Assembly: GCA_945861345.1 (NCBI GenBank)
Contig: CAMATX010000001.1
Coordinates: 1 to 64,000 of the forward strand
Direction of reading: 5' to 3'
Origin: Comamonas sp. lk
GTDB taxonomy: Bacteria; Pseudomonadota; Gammaproteobacteria; Burkholderiales; Burkholderiaceae_C
Length of the DNA: 64,000 bases
Part shown: positions 16,263 through 25,261 of the stretch, piece after piece
Layout: each line of letters begins with the position of its first letter
How positions within the stretch are numbered: the stretch's first letter is position 1
The notes under the pieces: generated by a model
Databases searched by the model: none
Told to the model about the DNA's origin: nothing
What the model saw: only the letters and a program-made list of their open reading frames with translations
Made by a program: the position numbers and the translations under genes

Positions 16263-17276
16263 CAATTCCTGGCAACCCGTGCCGGCCAGCACCTGGTCCA
16301 CCGCAGCGCGAGGGGCGGGGCCCAGGGCACGGTAATCGCGACGCAGCCAGCCCAGGCATTTGGCCTGGTAGGCAAAGCTTTGCTGCACCCAGGGCTGGCC
16401 GTCCACCACCGCATGGACCTCGCCCTGCCCCGCCGCCAGCGCCTGGGCGTTAGCCAGCATCACGGGAACATAGAGCCGGCCCACCTCTGCCAAGAGGGTG
16501 CGCAAACTGGCGGGGAACGCATCCAGCGTCTGCCATTGGTCGGCCTGCGGCTCTAAGCCAGAGAGGTCGTCCATCAGCGCCACCCAGGCACATACACGCG
16601 GCGCATGCGCCGTGGCCAGGGCTGTCGGCGTTGGGTCGAACAGGGCCAATTGGGTGAGCTGGCCGTACATGGCAAAGTCGCAACTTCCGGGGCGCGCGCC
16701 CATCAAGAAAGCATGGTGGCGCAGATGTTCTTCCAAGGCCTGCAGCACGCGCAGGTAACCCGCTTCTATCACCGGGCCAGTCATGGGGTTGGAGCCAACA
16801 TAGCGCAAGCGCGGGATCTGGCGCTCAGCAATGATCTTGGCAATGTGGCCCAGCGTGGCGTCGTCCTTGGGCCCCTCGTGCCAACCGGCAAGAACACGCC
16901 CGGCCTTGTCAATATCGGCAGCATAGGTCCAGCGGTAATGAAACATGGCTTTGGTCAGCCATTCATCTGCAAAGTCCTCGAGCAAGGCGTCGATAAAGGC
17001 CAGCGCGGGGTCGGCCGGCACCACGCTGCGCCTCTCGTAGGCGGCCTCGAATCGCCGGATCAAGGGTGTTGAGTCGGTAACCGCCTGTACCTCGCCGTCG
17101 GCACCCTCAAGGTAGAAAGTGGGTAACAGCGGCGGCTTGGCCACCGGCATGCCTGGTATGCCCATGGCCGAGGGGTATATGCGGTACGCAATGCGCCTGT
17201 AGCGCAGCACCGCCAGCATTTTTCGCGTGTAGGGAGAGCCCGGGACGCCGTGTAAAAGCAGAGAGGACTTGTCCAT
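16248..17276 (-). CDS. Glutathione S-transferase-fold protein
   Basis: 342 residues. The N-terminal 80 residues form a thioredoxin-like GST domain (LLLHGVPGSPYTRKMLAVL, with TDSTPLIRRFE matching the glutathione-contacting TxSxxI region), followed by an all-helical C-terminal domain. The protein is longer than a typical GST (about 200-230 residues) because of an extra C-terminal region. No CxxC or obvious catalytic Cys is seen at the N-terminus; S14 in GSPYTRK may replace it. Enzymatic activity is unproven. It is expressed from an AT-rich upstream region. Confidence 0.75.
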   Translation of the reverse strand: MDKSSLLLHGVPGSPYTRKMLAVLRYRRIAYRIYPSAMGIPGMPVAKPPLLPTFYLEGADGEVQAVTDSTPLIRRFEAAYERRSVVPADPALAFIDALLEDFADEWLTKAMFHYRWTYAADIDKAGRVLAGWHEGPKDDATLGHIAKIIAERQIPRLRYVGSNPMTGPVIEAGYLRVLQALEEHLRHHAFLMGARPGSCDFAMYGQLTQLALFDPTPTALATAHAPRVCAWVALMDDLSGLEPQADQWQTLDAFPASLRTLLAEVGRLYVPVMLANAQALAAGQGEVHAVVDGQPWVQQSFAYQAKCLGWLRRDYRALGPAPRAAVDQVLAGTGCQELLVGL

Positions 17277-17367
17277 AGTGGGCGCTATTTTCCATCGAAA
17301 AATGCCGATTTGCCATTGTTTATCATAAATTAATTAATTTAATTCGTGAAAATTGACAAAATCACAT
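17277..17367 (-). promoter_or_regulatory. AT-rich putative promoter region of the GST-like gene
   Basis: The 91-bp gap is strongly AT-rich compared with its surroundings (TAAATTAATTAATTTAATT near 17327-17345). On the minus strand TTGTCA (17354-17359) could serve as a -35 element, with several AT-rich hexamers about 17-19 bases downstream. The exact -10 cannot be fixed. Confidence 0.35.
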
Positions 17368-18009
17368 TCAGTGGGTCAACAGACTTGCCAAACTCATCAA
17401 ATGAATGAGTGAGGCCGCCAAGGCCAGCACCAACGCCACCCAGACTCGCGGTCGCAGCGCAAAACTGGCCATCACATGGGTGGGGAAGGAAAAAGTGGCA
17501 TCTATGCCCGCCGCCTTGAACGGGTGGACTTGCGCCAACTGCGGGTCGCGCGCCAAGCGGATCAGATCGCGGCGGCTGCGGTAGCGCATGGCGCCCACGA
17601 TATGCCAGCCCGGATCGGGCACCGTATTCCAGGAATCCACATAGCCGCCGACTTTGCGCATCACATGCATCGGATGGCCACCATAGAAGAACAGCAGCTT
17701 GACAAAGCGCCGCCCGTATTCCTGCATCAGCGCCAGGCCCTCGGTAGGTTCACCGGTAAATGGATGCGGCACCTGCCCCGGATGGACACGCACCAGATTG
17801 CTCATGATGAATTCTTTGCCGTCATCGGCCTCCAAAAAAGCGCGAATCACGGCACGTTCGGTTGTTGCATGGACGTGGCCAGCGGCGGATGTGGCAAAGA
17901 ACGCATCGATCTCAGCGGCGGTCAAAGGGCCGCGCCAGTTGTCGTACCAGGCGCGAAAGAGCAGATAAACCGCCAGCGCCACGGGCCAAGCCCACCACGC
18001 GCCGATCAC
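17368..18009 (-). CDS. Hypothetical membrane-anchored protein
   Basis: 213 residues, no family recognised. A hydrophobic N-terminal segment (about residues 3-19, AWWAWPVALAVYLLFRA) and a C-terminal one (about 190-212, VWVALVLALAASLIHLMSLASLL) suggest two membrane anchors around a soluble middle. The middle has conserved-looking aromatic and His clusters (FYGGHPMHVMRKVGGYVDSW; FSFPTHVMA) without a known motif. The start is GTG (18007-18009) after AGGAG; it overlaps the stop of a 33-codon upstream ORF. The gene lies between GST-like and EttA genes. Confidence 0.7.
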   Translation of the reverse strand: MIGAWWAWPVALAVYLLFRAWYDNWRGPLTAAEIDAFFATSAAGHVHATTERAVIRAFLEADDGKEFIMSNLVRVHPGQVPHPFTGEPTEGLALMQEYGRRFVKLLFFYGGHPMHVMRKVGGYVDSWNTVPDPGWHIVGAMRYRSRRDLIRLARDPQLAQVHPFKAAGIDATFSFPTHVMASFALRPRVWVALVLALAASLIHLMSLASLLTH

Positions 18010-18107
18010 AGGGCCGCTCCTGCCAAGAGATATCTTTGCACGGGCATCAAGCCTTGGGAACGCGCGAGGCGGGTCGACTGTGGGATTGAAACTTGCAGCA
18101 TATGCAT
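18006..18107 (-). CDS. Possible 33-residue leader ORF coupled to the hypothetical gene
   Basis: ATG at 18107 opens a 33-codon frame that begins MHMLQVSIPQ and ends in LLAGAAL; its TGA overlaps the downstream GTG start in the sequence GTGA. The overlap suggests translational coupling. No good Shine-Dalgarno lies before 18107; the third codon (ATG 18101) has AGG six bases ahead. No family match. It could equally be chance. Confidence 0.25.
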   Translation of the reverse strand: MHMLQVSIPQSTRLARSQGLMPVQRYLLAGAAL

Positions 18108-18112
18108 CCTAA

Positions 18113-18147
18113 AAAATGAAATGGCACTTTAATTGCCATTTCATTTT
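18113..18147. terminator. 14-bp perfect palindrome; terminator or operator
   Basis: AAAATGAAATGGCA (18113-18126) and TGCCATTTCATTTT (18134-18147) are perfect complements separated by seven bases. Read on the minus strand the right arm is followed by a T-rich tract (the six A at 18111-18116 on the plus strand), which would make it an intrinsic terminator for ettA, although its stem is unusually AT-rich. The position immediately upstream of the hypothetical gene also suits an operator. Confidence 0.5.
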
Positions 18148-18207
18148 GTTGTCAATCACCCAGGCGTCCTCGCCTGAAGCGCCAACACCTGCCGGTAAGC
18201 GCGCTTC

Positions 18208-19869
18208 CTACTTCAACGCTTTGTAACGCATGCGCTTGGGTTTGGCACCCTCTTCGCCCAGGCGTTTTTTCTTGTCGGCTTCGTATTCCTGGTAGTTACC
18301 GCTGTAGAACACCCACTGGCTGTCGCCCTCGCAGGCCAGGATGTGGGTGGCAATACGGTCCAGAAACCAGCGGTCATGGCTGATGACCATCAGCGTGCCG
18401 GCAAACTCTAAAAGTGCGTCTTCCAGGGCGCGCAAGGTTTCCACGTCCAGGTCGTTAGACGGCTCGTCCAGCATCAGCACATTGCCGCCAGCAATCAGCG
18501 TTTTGGCCAGATGCAAGCGCCCGCGCTCACCGCCCGAGAGCATGCCGACTTTCTTTTGCTGATCCGCACCGTTGAAGTTAAAGCGGCCGCAGTAAGCGCG
18601 GCTGGCCATTTGGAATTTACCGACGTTCAAAATATCCAAGCCGCCTGATACGTCTTCCCACACGGTTTTGTCGTTGGCCAGTTCGTCACGATGCTGGTCC
18701 ACAAAAGCCATCTTTACGGTTTGCCCGATCTTGACCTCGCCCGAATCGGCTTTTTCGCGTCCGGCAATCATTTTGAACAGCGTCGATTTACCTGCGCCGT
18801 TGGGCCCGATGATGCCCACGATAGCGCCGGGCGGCACTTTGAAGCTGAGGTTGTCGATCAGCACGCGGTCGCCGAAAGACTTGGTCACGTTCACAAACTC
18901 GATCACTTCCTGGCCAAGACGATCGGCCACGGGGATAAAGATTTCGTTGGTCTCGTTGCGCTTTTGGTATTCAAAGTCGCTCAGTTCTTCAAATCGGGCC
19001 AGACGCGCTTTGCTCTTGGCTTGGCGGGCCTTGGGGTTTTGGCGCGACCATTCCAGCTCTTTCTTCAAGGCCTTGGCACGCGCTTCCTCGCCTTTTTGCT
19101 CGGCCTCTAAGCGCGCTTGCTTTTGGCTCAGCCAATCGCTGTAATTGCCTTTGTAAGGAATGCCCGAGCCACGGTCCAGCTCCAAAATCCATTCGGCCGC
19201 GTTGTCCAAAAAGTAGCGGTCATGGGTAATCGCCACCACGGTGCCGGGGTAGCGCTGCAAAAACTGCTCCAGCCAGTCCACCGATTCGGCGTCCAAGTGG
19301 TTGGTGGGCTCGTCCAGCAGCAGCATGTCAGGCTTGGACAGCAGCAAACGGCATAGGGCTACCCGGCGCTTTTCGCCCCCGGAGAGCACGCCGATATTGG
19401 CCTCCCAAGGCGGCAGGCGCAGCGCGTCGGCGGCGATCTCTAATTGGTGTTCGGAATCGGTGCCTGCGGTGGCAATGATGGCTTCCAACTCGGCCTGCTC
19501 GGCGGCCAGGGCGTCGAAGTCGGCGTTTTCTTCGCCGTAGGCGGTATAGACCTCCTCTAGGCGAGCTTTGGCGGACATGACCTTGCCCATGCCCGCTTCC
19601 ACGCTTTCGCGCACGGTTTGGGTCGGGTCTAGCTGCGGCTCTTGCGGCAGGTAGCCGATATTGAGGCCGGCCATGGGAATGGCCTCGCCCTCGATTTCCT
19701 TGTCAATGCCGGCCATGATTTTGAGCAGCGTGGACTTGCCCGACCCGTTGGTGCCCAGCACACCGATCTTGGCGCCGGGGAAAAAGCTGAGCGAAATGTC
19801 TTTAAGAATATGACGCTTGGGCGGCACGATTTTGCCGACGCGGTTCATGGAGAAAACGTATTGGGCCAT
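18208..19869 (-). CDS. ettA: Energy-dependent translational throttle ABC-F protein EttA
   Basis: 553 residues with two ABC ATPase domains joined by an ABC-F linker. Domain 1 Walker A is GTNGSGKST with signature LSGGEKRRVAL and Walker B LLLDEPTNHLD. Domain 2 has GPNGAGKST, LSGGERGRLHLA and VLMLDEPSNDLD. The start MAQYVFSMNRVGKIVPPKR and the end RMRYKALK match EttA, which binds the ribosomal E site and gates elongation by ATP/ADP ratio. Cytosolic, no membrane partner. Divergent from rhlE across 229 bp; CAT at 19867-19869 gives the start. Confidence 0.95.
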   Translation of the reverse strand: MAQYVFSMNRVGKIVPPKRHILKDISLSFFPGAKIGVLGTNGSGKSTLLKIMAGIDKEIEGEAIPMAGLNIGYLPQEPQLDPTQTVRESVEAGMGKVMSAKARLEEVYTAYGEENADFDALAAEQAELEAIIATAGTDSEHQLEIAADALRLPPWEANIGVLSGGEKRRVALCRLLLSKPDMLLLDEPTNHLDAESVDWLEQFLQRYPGTVVAITHDRYFLDNAAEWILELDRGSGIPYKGNYSDWLSQKQARLEAEQKGEEARAKALKKELEWSRQNPKARQAKSKARLARFEELSDFEYQKRNETNEIFIPVADRLGQEVIEFVNVTKSFGDRVLIDNLSFKVPPGAIVGIIGPNGAGKSTLFKMIAGREKADSGEVKIGQTVKMAFVDQHRDELANDKTVWEDVSGGLDILNVGKFQMASRAYCGRFNFNGADQQKKVGMLSGGERGRLHLAKTLIAGGNVLMLDEPSNDLDVETLRALEDALLEFAGTLMVISHDRWFLDRIATHILACEGDSQWVFYSGNYQEYEADKKKRLGEEGAKPKRMRYKALK

Positions 19870-20040
19870 TGCGGTAGGTGTCTGTCAGAGCGGTGGGTAA
19901 AGGGCCTATTATCGACTGCGCCGCCCAACGTGCGACAATGCACCGGCTGCGGAGCTTCAGTTACCCGCAGCGCCAGCACCTTGCTGGGGACCGCTCCAAG
20001 CATAGCGGCCCGCCTTTTGAACCTGCCAGCCTTTGACTGA

Positions 20041-20092
20041 CCGCACACCACTTTCCGTGCGGAACGGCCGGTATGTATGCACCCTTGGGTGC
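20041..20092 (+). promoter_or_regulatory. Two hairpins in the rhlE 5' leader
   Basis: CCGCAC (20041-20046) pairs with GTGCGG (20057-20062). GCACCC (20079-20084) pairs with GGGTGC (20087-20092) around only two bases, ending six nucleotides before the ATG at 20099. No ordinary Shine-Dalgarno is present between the second hairpin and the start; GGGTG lies inside the stem. This suggests structure-dependent translation control. Confidence 0.5.
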
Positions 20093-20098
20093 TTCTTT

Positions 20099-21895
20099 AT
20101 GAACTTCGACGAATTGAATCTGGCTCCGGCCATCCTCAAAGCCGTGCGCGAGCAAGGCTACGAAACCCCCACGGCCATTCAGGCCCAGGCCATTCCCCTG
20201 GTGCTGGCCGGCCAGGACCTCTTGGGCGGCGCCCAAACCGGCACCGGCAAAACGGCGGCCTTTACCCTGCCCATCCTGCAACGCCTGTCCACCACCGAGG
20301 CGGCAAGCAACAAATTTGGCGGCACTGGCATCCGCGCCCTGATCCTGACGCCCACGCGCGAGCTGGCCGCGCAGATTGAAGAATCCATCCGCACCTACGG
20401 CAAATACCTGGAGCTGACGAGCACCGTGATTTTTGGCGGCGTGGGCATGAACCCGCAAATTGCCAAGCTCAAGCGTGGCGTGGACCTGCTGGTAGCCACC
20501 CCCGGCCGCTTGCTGGACTTGCACCAGCAAGGCATGCTGGACCTGGGCCAGGTGCAAATCCTGGTCCTTGACGAGGCCGACCGCATGCTGGACATGGGTT
20601 TTATCCACGATGTGAAAAAAGTGCTGGCCCTGGTGCCGCGCGACAAGCAAAGCCTGCTGTTCTCGGCCACCTTCAGCGACGAGATCCGCGACCTGGCCGC
20701 CACGCTGCTCAAAAACCCACAAAGCGTGCAAGTCACTCCGCGCAACACCACGGTGCAGCGCATCAACCAGATCATTCACCCGGTGGGGCGCGGCAAGAAA
20801 AAAGCCTTGCTGGCGCACATCATCAACAGCCAAAACTGGAGCCAGGTGCTGGTCTTTACCCGCACCAAATTCGGCGCCAATAACGTGGCTGAATACCTCG
20901 AGAAAAACGGCGTCAGCGCCATGGCCCTGCACGGCAACAAAAGCCAGGCCGCACGCACGCAAGCGCTGGCCGGCTTTAAAAGCGGTGATGTGCGTGCGCT
21001 GGTCGCCACCGACATTGCCGCACGCGGGATCGACATCGACGATTTACCGCACGTGGTGAACTATGAAATCCCCAATGTGAGTGAAGACTATGTGCACCGC
21101 ATCGGCCGCACCGGCCGCGCTGGCGCAGACGGCACCGCCGTCAACCTGGTCTGCATGGACGAAGAAGGCTTTATGCAGGACATCGAGCGCTTTACCAAGC
21201 AAAACATCGAAGTGCAGGTGATTGCCGGCTTTGAGCCCGAAGCCGGCGAGCGTGCCGAACCCATCGCCATGGGCCGCCAGACCATCTGGGGCGGTGCCGG
21301 CAAGCCGCCCAGCCGCGACGTGATGCAGGCGGCGGCTAAAGCCGCCCGCACCGAAATGCTGCAACGCGTACGCGAAAAGAAAGGCGCCGCCGGCCCCGGC
21401 GGACCCGGAAATGTCCCGCGTGGTCCCTCCGCAGGACGCGGCCCCCGCCCTAATGGTGGCGGTAGCAATGGCCCAGGGCGCCAAGGCGCCAACCGCAATG
21501 GCCCGAATCGCCCCCCGCGTGACCCCGGTTTCCCCCGCGACGCTGGCTTCCCACGGGACGACGACGGTCCCATGGCCCACGAAGACCAGCCCCCACGCTC
21601 GCATGACGCACGCGCCCACGAGGGGCGCGGGCGTATCGGCGGCAACCCGACCATGAAAAACTTCCCCAGCGAGCCGCGCGTGCCCCGTGCACCGGGCGGC
21701 CAGCCTGACCCCATGCGTACCAGCGTGGACATGATGGCCGATCGCGGCGCACGCCGTGGTGGCGGTGGCGGCTACCAGGGCAAACGCCCCGCCGGTGGCG
21801 GCGGTGGTGGTGGGTATGGCGGCGGCGGTGGCGGCTTTGGGGGCGGACGCGGTCGCGGCGGCCCCGGTGGCGGCAACCGCGGTCCGGCGCGCTAA
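20099..21895 (+). CDS. rhlE: DEAD-box RNA helicase RhlE
   Basis: 598 residues. The start [21 protein letters not shown] is the Q-motif lead-in typical of RhlE. Motif I is AQTGTGKT (45-52), motif II DEAD (158-161), motif III SAT (189-191), motif [12 protein letters not shown] near 340. After the helicase core (to about residue 375) comes a long basic Arg/Gly/Pro tail with RG and GGG runs, expected to bind RNA and promote clustering. Role: ATP-dependent RNA remodelling in ribosome assembly, decay and cold adaptation. ATG 20099 is chosen because the longer frame from 20033 lacks family similarity. A structured leader lies immediately upstream. Confidence 0.93.
   Translation: MNFDELNLAPAILKAVREQGYETPTAIQAQAIPLVLAGQDLLGGAQTGTGKTAAFTLPILQRLSTTEAASNKFGGTGIRALILTPTRELAAQIEESIRTYGKYLELTSTVIFGGVGMNPQIAKLKRGVDLLVATPGRLLDLHQQGMLDLGQVQILVLDEADRMLDMGFIHDVKKVLALVPRDKQSLLFSATFSDEIRDLAATLLKNPQSVQVTPRNTTVQRINQIIHPVGRGKKKALLAHIINSQNWSQVLVFTRTKFGANNVAEYLEKNGVSAMALHGNKSQAARTQALAGFKSGDVRALVATDIAARGIDIDDLPHVVNYEIPNVSEDYVHRIGRTGRAGADGTAVNLVCMDEEGFMQDIERFTKQNIEVQVIAGFEPEAGERAEPIAMGRQTIWGGAGKPPSRDVMQAAAKAARTEMLQRVREKKGAAGPGGPGNVPRGPSAGRGPRPNGGGSNGPGRQGANRNGPNRPPRDPGFPRDAGFPRDDDGPMAHEDQPPRSHDARAHEGRGRIGGNPTMKNFPSEPRVPRAPGGQPDPMRTSVDMMADRGARRGGGGGYQGKRPAGGGGGGGYGGGGGGFGGGRGRGGPGGGNRGPAR
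21755..21892 (+). repeat. GGC/GGT low-complexity tract encoding the RhlE glycine-rich tail
   Basis: Runs of GGY and GGC codons encode clusters of four to seven glycines interrupted by Tyr, Phe and Arg ([28 protein letters not shown]). Such a tract is prone to replication slippage, so tail length is likely variable between strains. Confidence 0.8.
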
Positions 21896-21906
21896 GCATT
21901 CCAAGC

Positions 21907-21932
21907 CTGTATGCATGGCAGCATGCATACAG
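21907..21932. terminator. 11-bp hairpin after rhlE
   Basis: CTGTATGCATG (21907-21917) and CATGCATACAG (21922-21932) are perfect complements around GCAG, twelve bases after the rhlE stop. There is no T-run, so it may be a factor-dependent terminator, an mRNA 3'-end stabiliser or an operator for the following aminotransferase gene. Confidence 0.5.
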
Positions 21933-22037
21933 ATCGGCCTAGCAGCAGCGATCCAAAATAGCGCGGAGAGGGCCTGATGTGCAATACAGTACGGTGATCC
22001 GAGCTCTCTGTACTTCGGCAGAAGGAACCCCCACGCT

Positions 22038-23423
22038 ATGAACCACCCCAAAGCAGAAATATCGGCGGCAGGCCAACGTGACCTGCGCCACCATTTGCAC
22101 CCCTACACCCAACTGCGCCAGCTAGAACAAGATGGCCCGCTGGTCATCGTGCGCGGCGAAGGTGTGCAAGTGTTTGACGAGCACGGCAAGGCCTACATCG
22201 AAGGCATGGCCGGTCTGTGGTGCGCATCGCTGGGCTTTTCGGAAAAGCGCCTGGCCGAGGCCGCGTACAAGCAGATGCTGACGCTGCCCTACTACCACTC
22301 GTTTTCAGGCAAGGTGCCGGGCCCGGTCACCGATCTGGTGGAAACGCTGGTGCGCTGGTCGCCTATCCCGGGTGCGCGCTTGCTGTTTGCCAACTCGGGC
22401 TCGGAGTCCAACGACACCGCCTTCAAACTGGTGCGCTACTACAACAACGCCAAAGGCCGCCCGCTCAAGAAAAAAATCATTGCCCGCAACAAGGGCTACC
22501 ACGGCGTCACGGCCGCTGCGGCATCCCTGTCCGGCCTGGGCAGCATGCACCAAAACTTTGACCTGCCCCTGCCCGGCATTGTGCGGGTCAGTTGCCCGCA
22601 TTTTTATGGCTTTGGCCTGCCCGGTGAAACCGAGGCGCAGTTCGTAGCCCGCCTGATCAAAGAACTCGAAGACACCATACTGCGCGAAGGCCCGGACACC
22701 GTGGCCGCCTTCATCGCCGAGCCGGTGCAAGGCGCGGGCGGCGTCATCATCCCGCCGCCCGGCTACTTTGCCGGTGTGCAGGCGCTGCTCAAAAAATACG
22801 ATATCTTGTTTTTGGTGGATGAAGTGATTACCGCCTTTGGCCGCCTGGGTAAAAACTTCGGCACCGAGGTGTACGACCTCAAGCCCGATATGGTGACCGT
22901 GGCCAAGATGCTGACCTCGGCCTATGTACCCATGTCTGCGCTGTATGTGTCCAACGAAATTTACCAAGCGATTGCCGATGCCAGCGCCGAGATCGGCGTC
23001 TTCGGCCATGGTTACACCTACAGCGGCCACCCGCTGGCCTGCGCCGTGGCGCTGGAAACCCTGCGCATTTACGAGAGCGACCACATTCTTGCGCATGTGC
23101 AAAAGGTGGCCCCGCGTTTGCAACAAGGCATTCAGGCCTTCAAAGACCATCCCTTGGTAGGCAACGCCCGCGGCCTGGGCCTGATCGGCGCTATTGAACT
23201 GGCCGCTGACCCGGCCAATCGCACGCCCTTTGAACCCAAGCGCGGCGTGGGTGCTTATTTGGTGAAGCGCGCACAACACCACGGCCTGATCCTGCGGGTG
23301 TTGATGGGCGATGTCATCGCCTTCTCACCGCCCTTGATCATCACCGAAGCCGAAATCGACACCATGCTGGCGCGCGCGAAGCTGGCGCTGGACGACACTT
23401 TGGCATGGGTGCGGGGCGGCTAA
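22038..23423 (+). CDS. Class III PLP aminotransferase (omega-transaminase-like)
   Basis: 461 residues. The fold-type I motifs are present: GLWCASLGF with W61, phosphate-cup GSES (121-124), D261 (in FLVDEVITAFGR) and the Schiff-base lysine K290 (MVTVAKMLTSAYVP). Sequence style matches pyruvate-dependent omega-transaminases/SpuC putrescine aminotransferases such as that of Chromobacterium. The amine donor (putrescine, beta-alanine or other amine) is not determinable. AAGGA (22023-22027) provides the ribosome-binding site for ATG 22038. It overlaps the convergent cupin gene by 4 bp. Confidence 0.88.
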   Translation: MNHPKAEISAAGQRDLRHHLHPYTQLRQLEQDGPLVIVRGEGVQVFDEHGKAYIEGMAGLWCASLGFSEKRLAEAAYKQMLTLPYYHSFSGKVPGPVTDLVETLVRWSPIPGARLLFANSGSESNDTAFKLVRYYNNAKGRPLKKKIIARNKGYHGVTAAAASLSGLGSMHQNFDLPLPGIVRVSCPHFYGFGLPGETEAQFVARLIKELEDTILREGPDTVAAFIAEPVQGAGGVIIPPPGYFAGVQALLKKYDILFLVDEVITAFGRLGKNFGTEVYDLKPDMVTVAKMLTSAYVPMSALYVSNEIYQAIADASAEIGVFGHGYTYSGHPLACAVALETLRIYESDHILAHVQKVAPRLQQGIQAFKDHPLVGNARGLGLIGAIELAADPANRTPFEPKRGVGAYLVKRAQHHGLILRVLMGDVIAFSPPLIITEAEIDTMLARAKLALDDTLAWVRGG

Positions 23424-23806
23424 GCGGCTCGCACAAATAGAGTCACCAGCGGGTCCGGCCCCACCTGGCGACTCCAGTGGCCGTGCACGGCGGGGTCAAA
23501 AGTGGCGCCCTCGGGCAGTAGGTCGGCGCTGAAAAAGTGTTGGCCTGGCCCGAACACCTTGGAGATGCCACCTTGCAACCCGATTTCCATCTGCCCGCCC
23601 AGAATAAACACCCACTGCGGGTGCGTAGTGCAATGAAAACTGCTGCGAAAGCCCACCGGACTGTGGCGTAGCTGGTAGCCGCCGCTGGCAAACACTTGCG
23701 AAAGCAGGCTTTGCGGCGTGCCTTGGTCCAGCGCAATGGGCGCCTCCTTAAAGCGCGCCTGGCCGTCCGAGTCGGTGAACAAGACACATTGGGTAAAAGT
23801 CGCCAT
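23420..23806 (-). CDS. Small single-domain cupin protein
   Basis: 128 residues, one cupin barrel. The metal-binding first motif is degenerate ([21 protein letters not shown]) and the second is [15 protein letters not shown]. There is no signal peptide. Cupins of this size include sugar-binding, dioxygenase-like and sensor proteins; no substrate can be assigned. It starts at ATG 23806, preceded by AAGGAGA on the minus strand, a strong ribosome-binding site, and converges on the aminotransferase gene. Confidence 0.75.
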   Translation of the reverse strand: MATFTQCVLFTDSDGQARFKEAPIALDQGTPQSLLSQVFASGGYQLRHSPVGFRSSFHCTTHPQWVFILGGQMEIGLQGGISKVFGPGQHFFSADLLPEGATFDPAVHGHWSRQVGPDPLVTLFVRAA

Positions 23807-23886
23807 GGTTTCTCCTTGCGTTGGCCCCGAGCGGCGGGCACAGGCCGGCCCCGATTATGGGCGGGCGCTCAGGCAAAATGGCATTT

Positions 23887-24279
23887 ATGCGAATCCTCCA
23901 CACCATGTTGCGCGTTGGCAATCTCCAACGATCGATTGATTTTTATACCCAGGTGATGGGCATGAAACTCTTGCGAACCTCCGAAAACCCCGCCTACCAA
24001 TACACCCTGGCCTTCGTGGGCTATGGCAACAACCCGGACCACGCCGAGCTGGAGCTGACCTACAACTGGGGTGTTGAGTCCTACGAGATAGGCACCGCCT
24101 ACGGCCATATTGCGCTGGGCATGAGCGATATTTACGCGGCCTGCGAGCAAATCAAGGCCGCGGGCGGCAACGTTACCCGCGCGCCGGGCCCCGTTCAGGG
24201 CGGCACGACGCATATCGCATTTGTTACCGATCCGGACGGCTACAAAGTCGAACTTATTCAGCGCCTAGGTCCGGTCTAA
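23887..24279 (+). CDS. gloA: Lactoylglutathione lyase (glyoxalase I)
   Basis: 130 residues. The sequence ([27 protein letters not shown]-type segment, [11 protein letters not shown], then [13 protein letters not shown]) is that of bacterial glyoxalase I, a nickel/zinc vicinal-oxygen-chelate enzyme that converts the methylglyoxal-glutathione hemithioacetal to S-lactoylglutathione. Metal ligands H5, the Glu in HAELELTYN, His in YGHIALG and Glu in YKVELI are present. ATG 23887 is the family start; a longer frame from 23821 is not supported. Three bases separate it from the EamA gene, so the two are likely co-transcribed. Confidence 0.93.
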   Translation: MRILHTMLRVGNLQRSIDFYTQVMGMKLLRTSENPAYQYTLAFVGYGNNPDHAELELTYNWGVESYEIGTAYGHIALGMSDIYAACEQIKAAGGNVTRAPGPVQGGTTHIAFVTDPDGYKVELIQRLGPV

Positions 24280-24282
24280 GCC

Positions 24283-25173
24283 ATGTTGGCCCACGCCATC
24301 GACCGGCGCGGCGCGCTGCTGATACTCGGCTCGGCGACCGCCTGGAGCTTTGGCGGCACCATTGCCCGCTTTCTGAGCGTGAGCGAGAGCTGGACCATCG
24401 TCTTTTGGCGGGCCTTTTTTGCATCGGTGTTTTTGCTGGGCTTTATGTTGCGCCGCCAGGGTGTGCGCAATACCGTGGGCCTGTTTCGGGCCATGGGCTG
24501 GCCGGGCGTGGCCGTGGGCCTGTGCTTTGCGCTGGCCTCCACCTGCTTTGTCGTCGCGCTGGCCTACACCACAGTGGCCAATGTGCTGCTCATCCAGGCC
24601 GGCGTGCCGCTGATTGCGGCCCTGATGGCCTTTGTGTTGTTTGGCGAGCGGGTGGCGCTGAGCACCTGGGCGGCTATTGCGGCGGTGATTTCGGGCGTGG
24701 CCATCATGGTCTCCGAGTCCATTGGCGGCACCGTCTCGCCCGTGGGCGATGGGCTGGCGGTGCTCATTGCGCTGGCGTTTGCGGGCGCCACCGTCATCAC
24801 CCGGCGCCACGCCCAGGTGCAAATGATGCCGGCGGTGTGCACCGGCACACTGATCGCCACCTGCGTGGCCGCCCTGATGACGCCCCAGTTTGGCGTGAGC
24901 GCGCCCGATTTGGGCCTGCTGTTTTTGTTCGGCGCTTTCAACTTGGGCCTGGGCATGGCCTTGTTTGTGACGGGTGCGCCCCTGCTGCCCTCGGCACTGG
25001 CGGCGCTGATCGGGATTGCCGAGCCGGTGCTCGGGCCGCTGTGGGTCTGGCTGATTCACAACGAAATTCCCAGCCAGCGCACCCTGGTCGGTGGCGCGGT
25101 GGTGTTTTTTGCGCTGTTGGGCCACATCCTGTGGCAGATGCGCCAAAGCGGCCAGGACGCCTCGGGCACGTAA
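24283..25173 (+). CDS. EamA-family (DMT superfamily) transporter
   Basis: 296 residues, ten predicted helices in two EamA repeats (about 10-140 and 155-285); e.g. LLILGSATAWSFGGTIARFL and VLIALAFAGATVITRR. Inner-membrane metabolite exporter of unknown substrate. It differs from the other EamA protein in the window (15.3-16.3 kb) and is not an obvious recent duplicate. It begins three bases after gloA. Confidence 0.85.
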   Translation: MLAHAIDRRGALLILGSATAWSFGGTIARFLSVSESWTIVFWRAFFASVFLLGFMLRRQGVRNTVGLFRAMGWPGVAVGLCFALASTCFVVALAYTTVANVLLIQAGVPLIAALMAFVLFGERVALSTWAAIAAVISGVAIMVSESIGGTVSPVGDGLAVLIALAFAGATVITRRHAQVQMMPAVCTGTLIATCVAALMTPQFGVSAPDLGLLFLFGAFNLGLGMALFVTGAPLLPSALAALIGIAEPVLGPLWVWLIHNEIPSQRTLVGGAVVFFALLGHILWQMRQSGQDASGT

Positions 25174-25261
25174 AGAGACTGCGCCCGCAATGGGTTAGAG
25201 TTTGGCCCATGCGCCTGGCCGCCGCCGGGCGCGCCCCCTGAACCCAAGAAACGACGCCACC

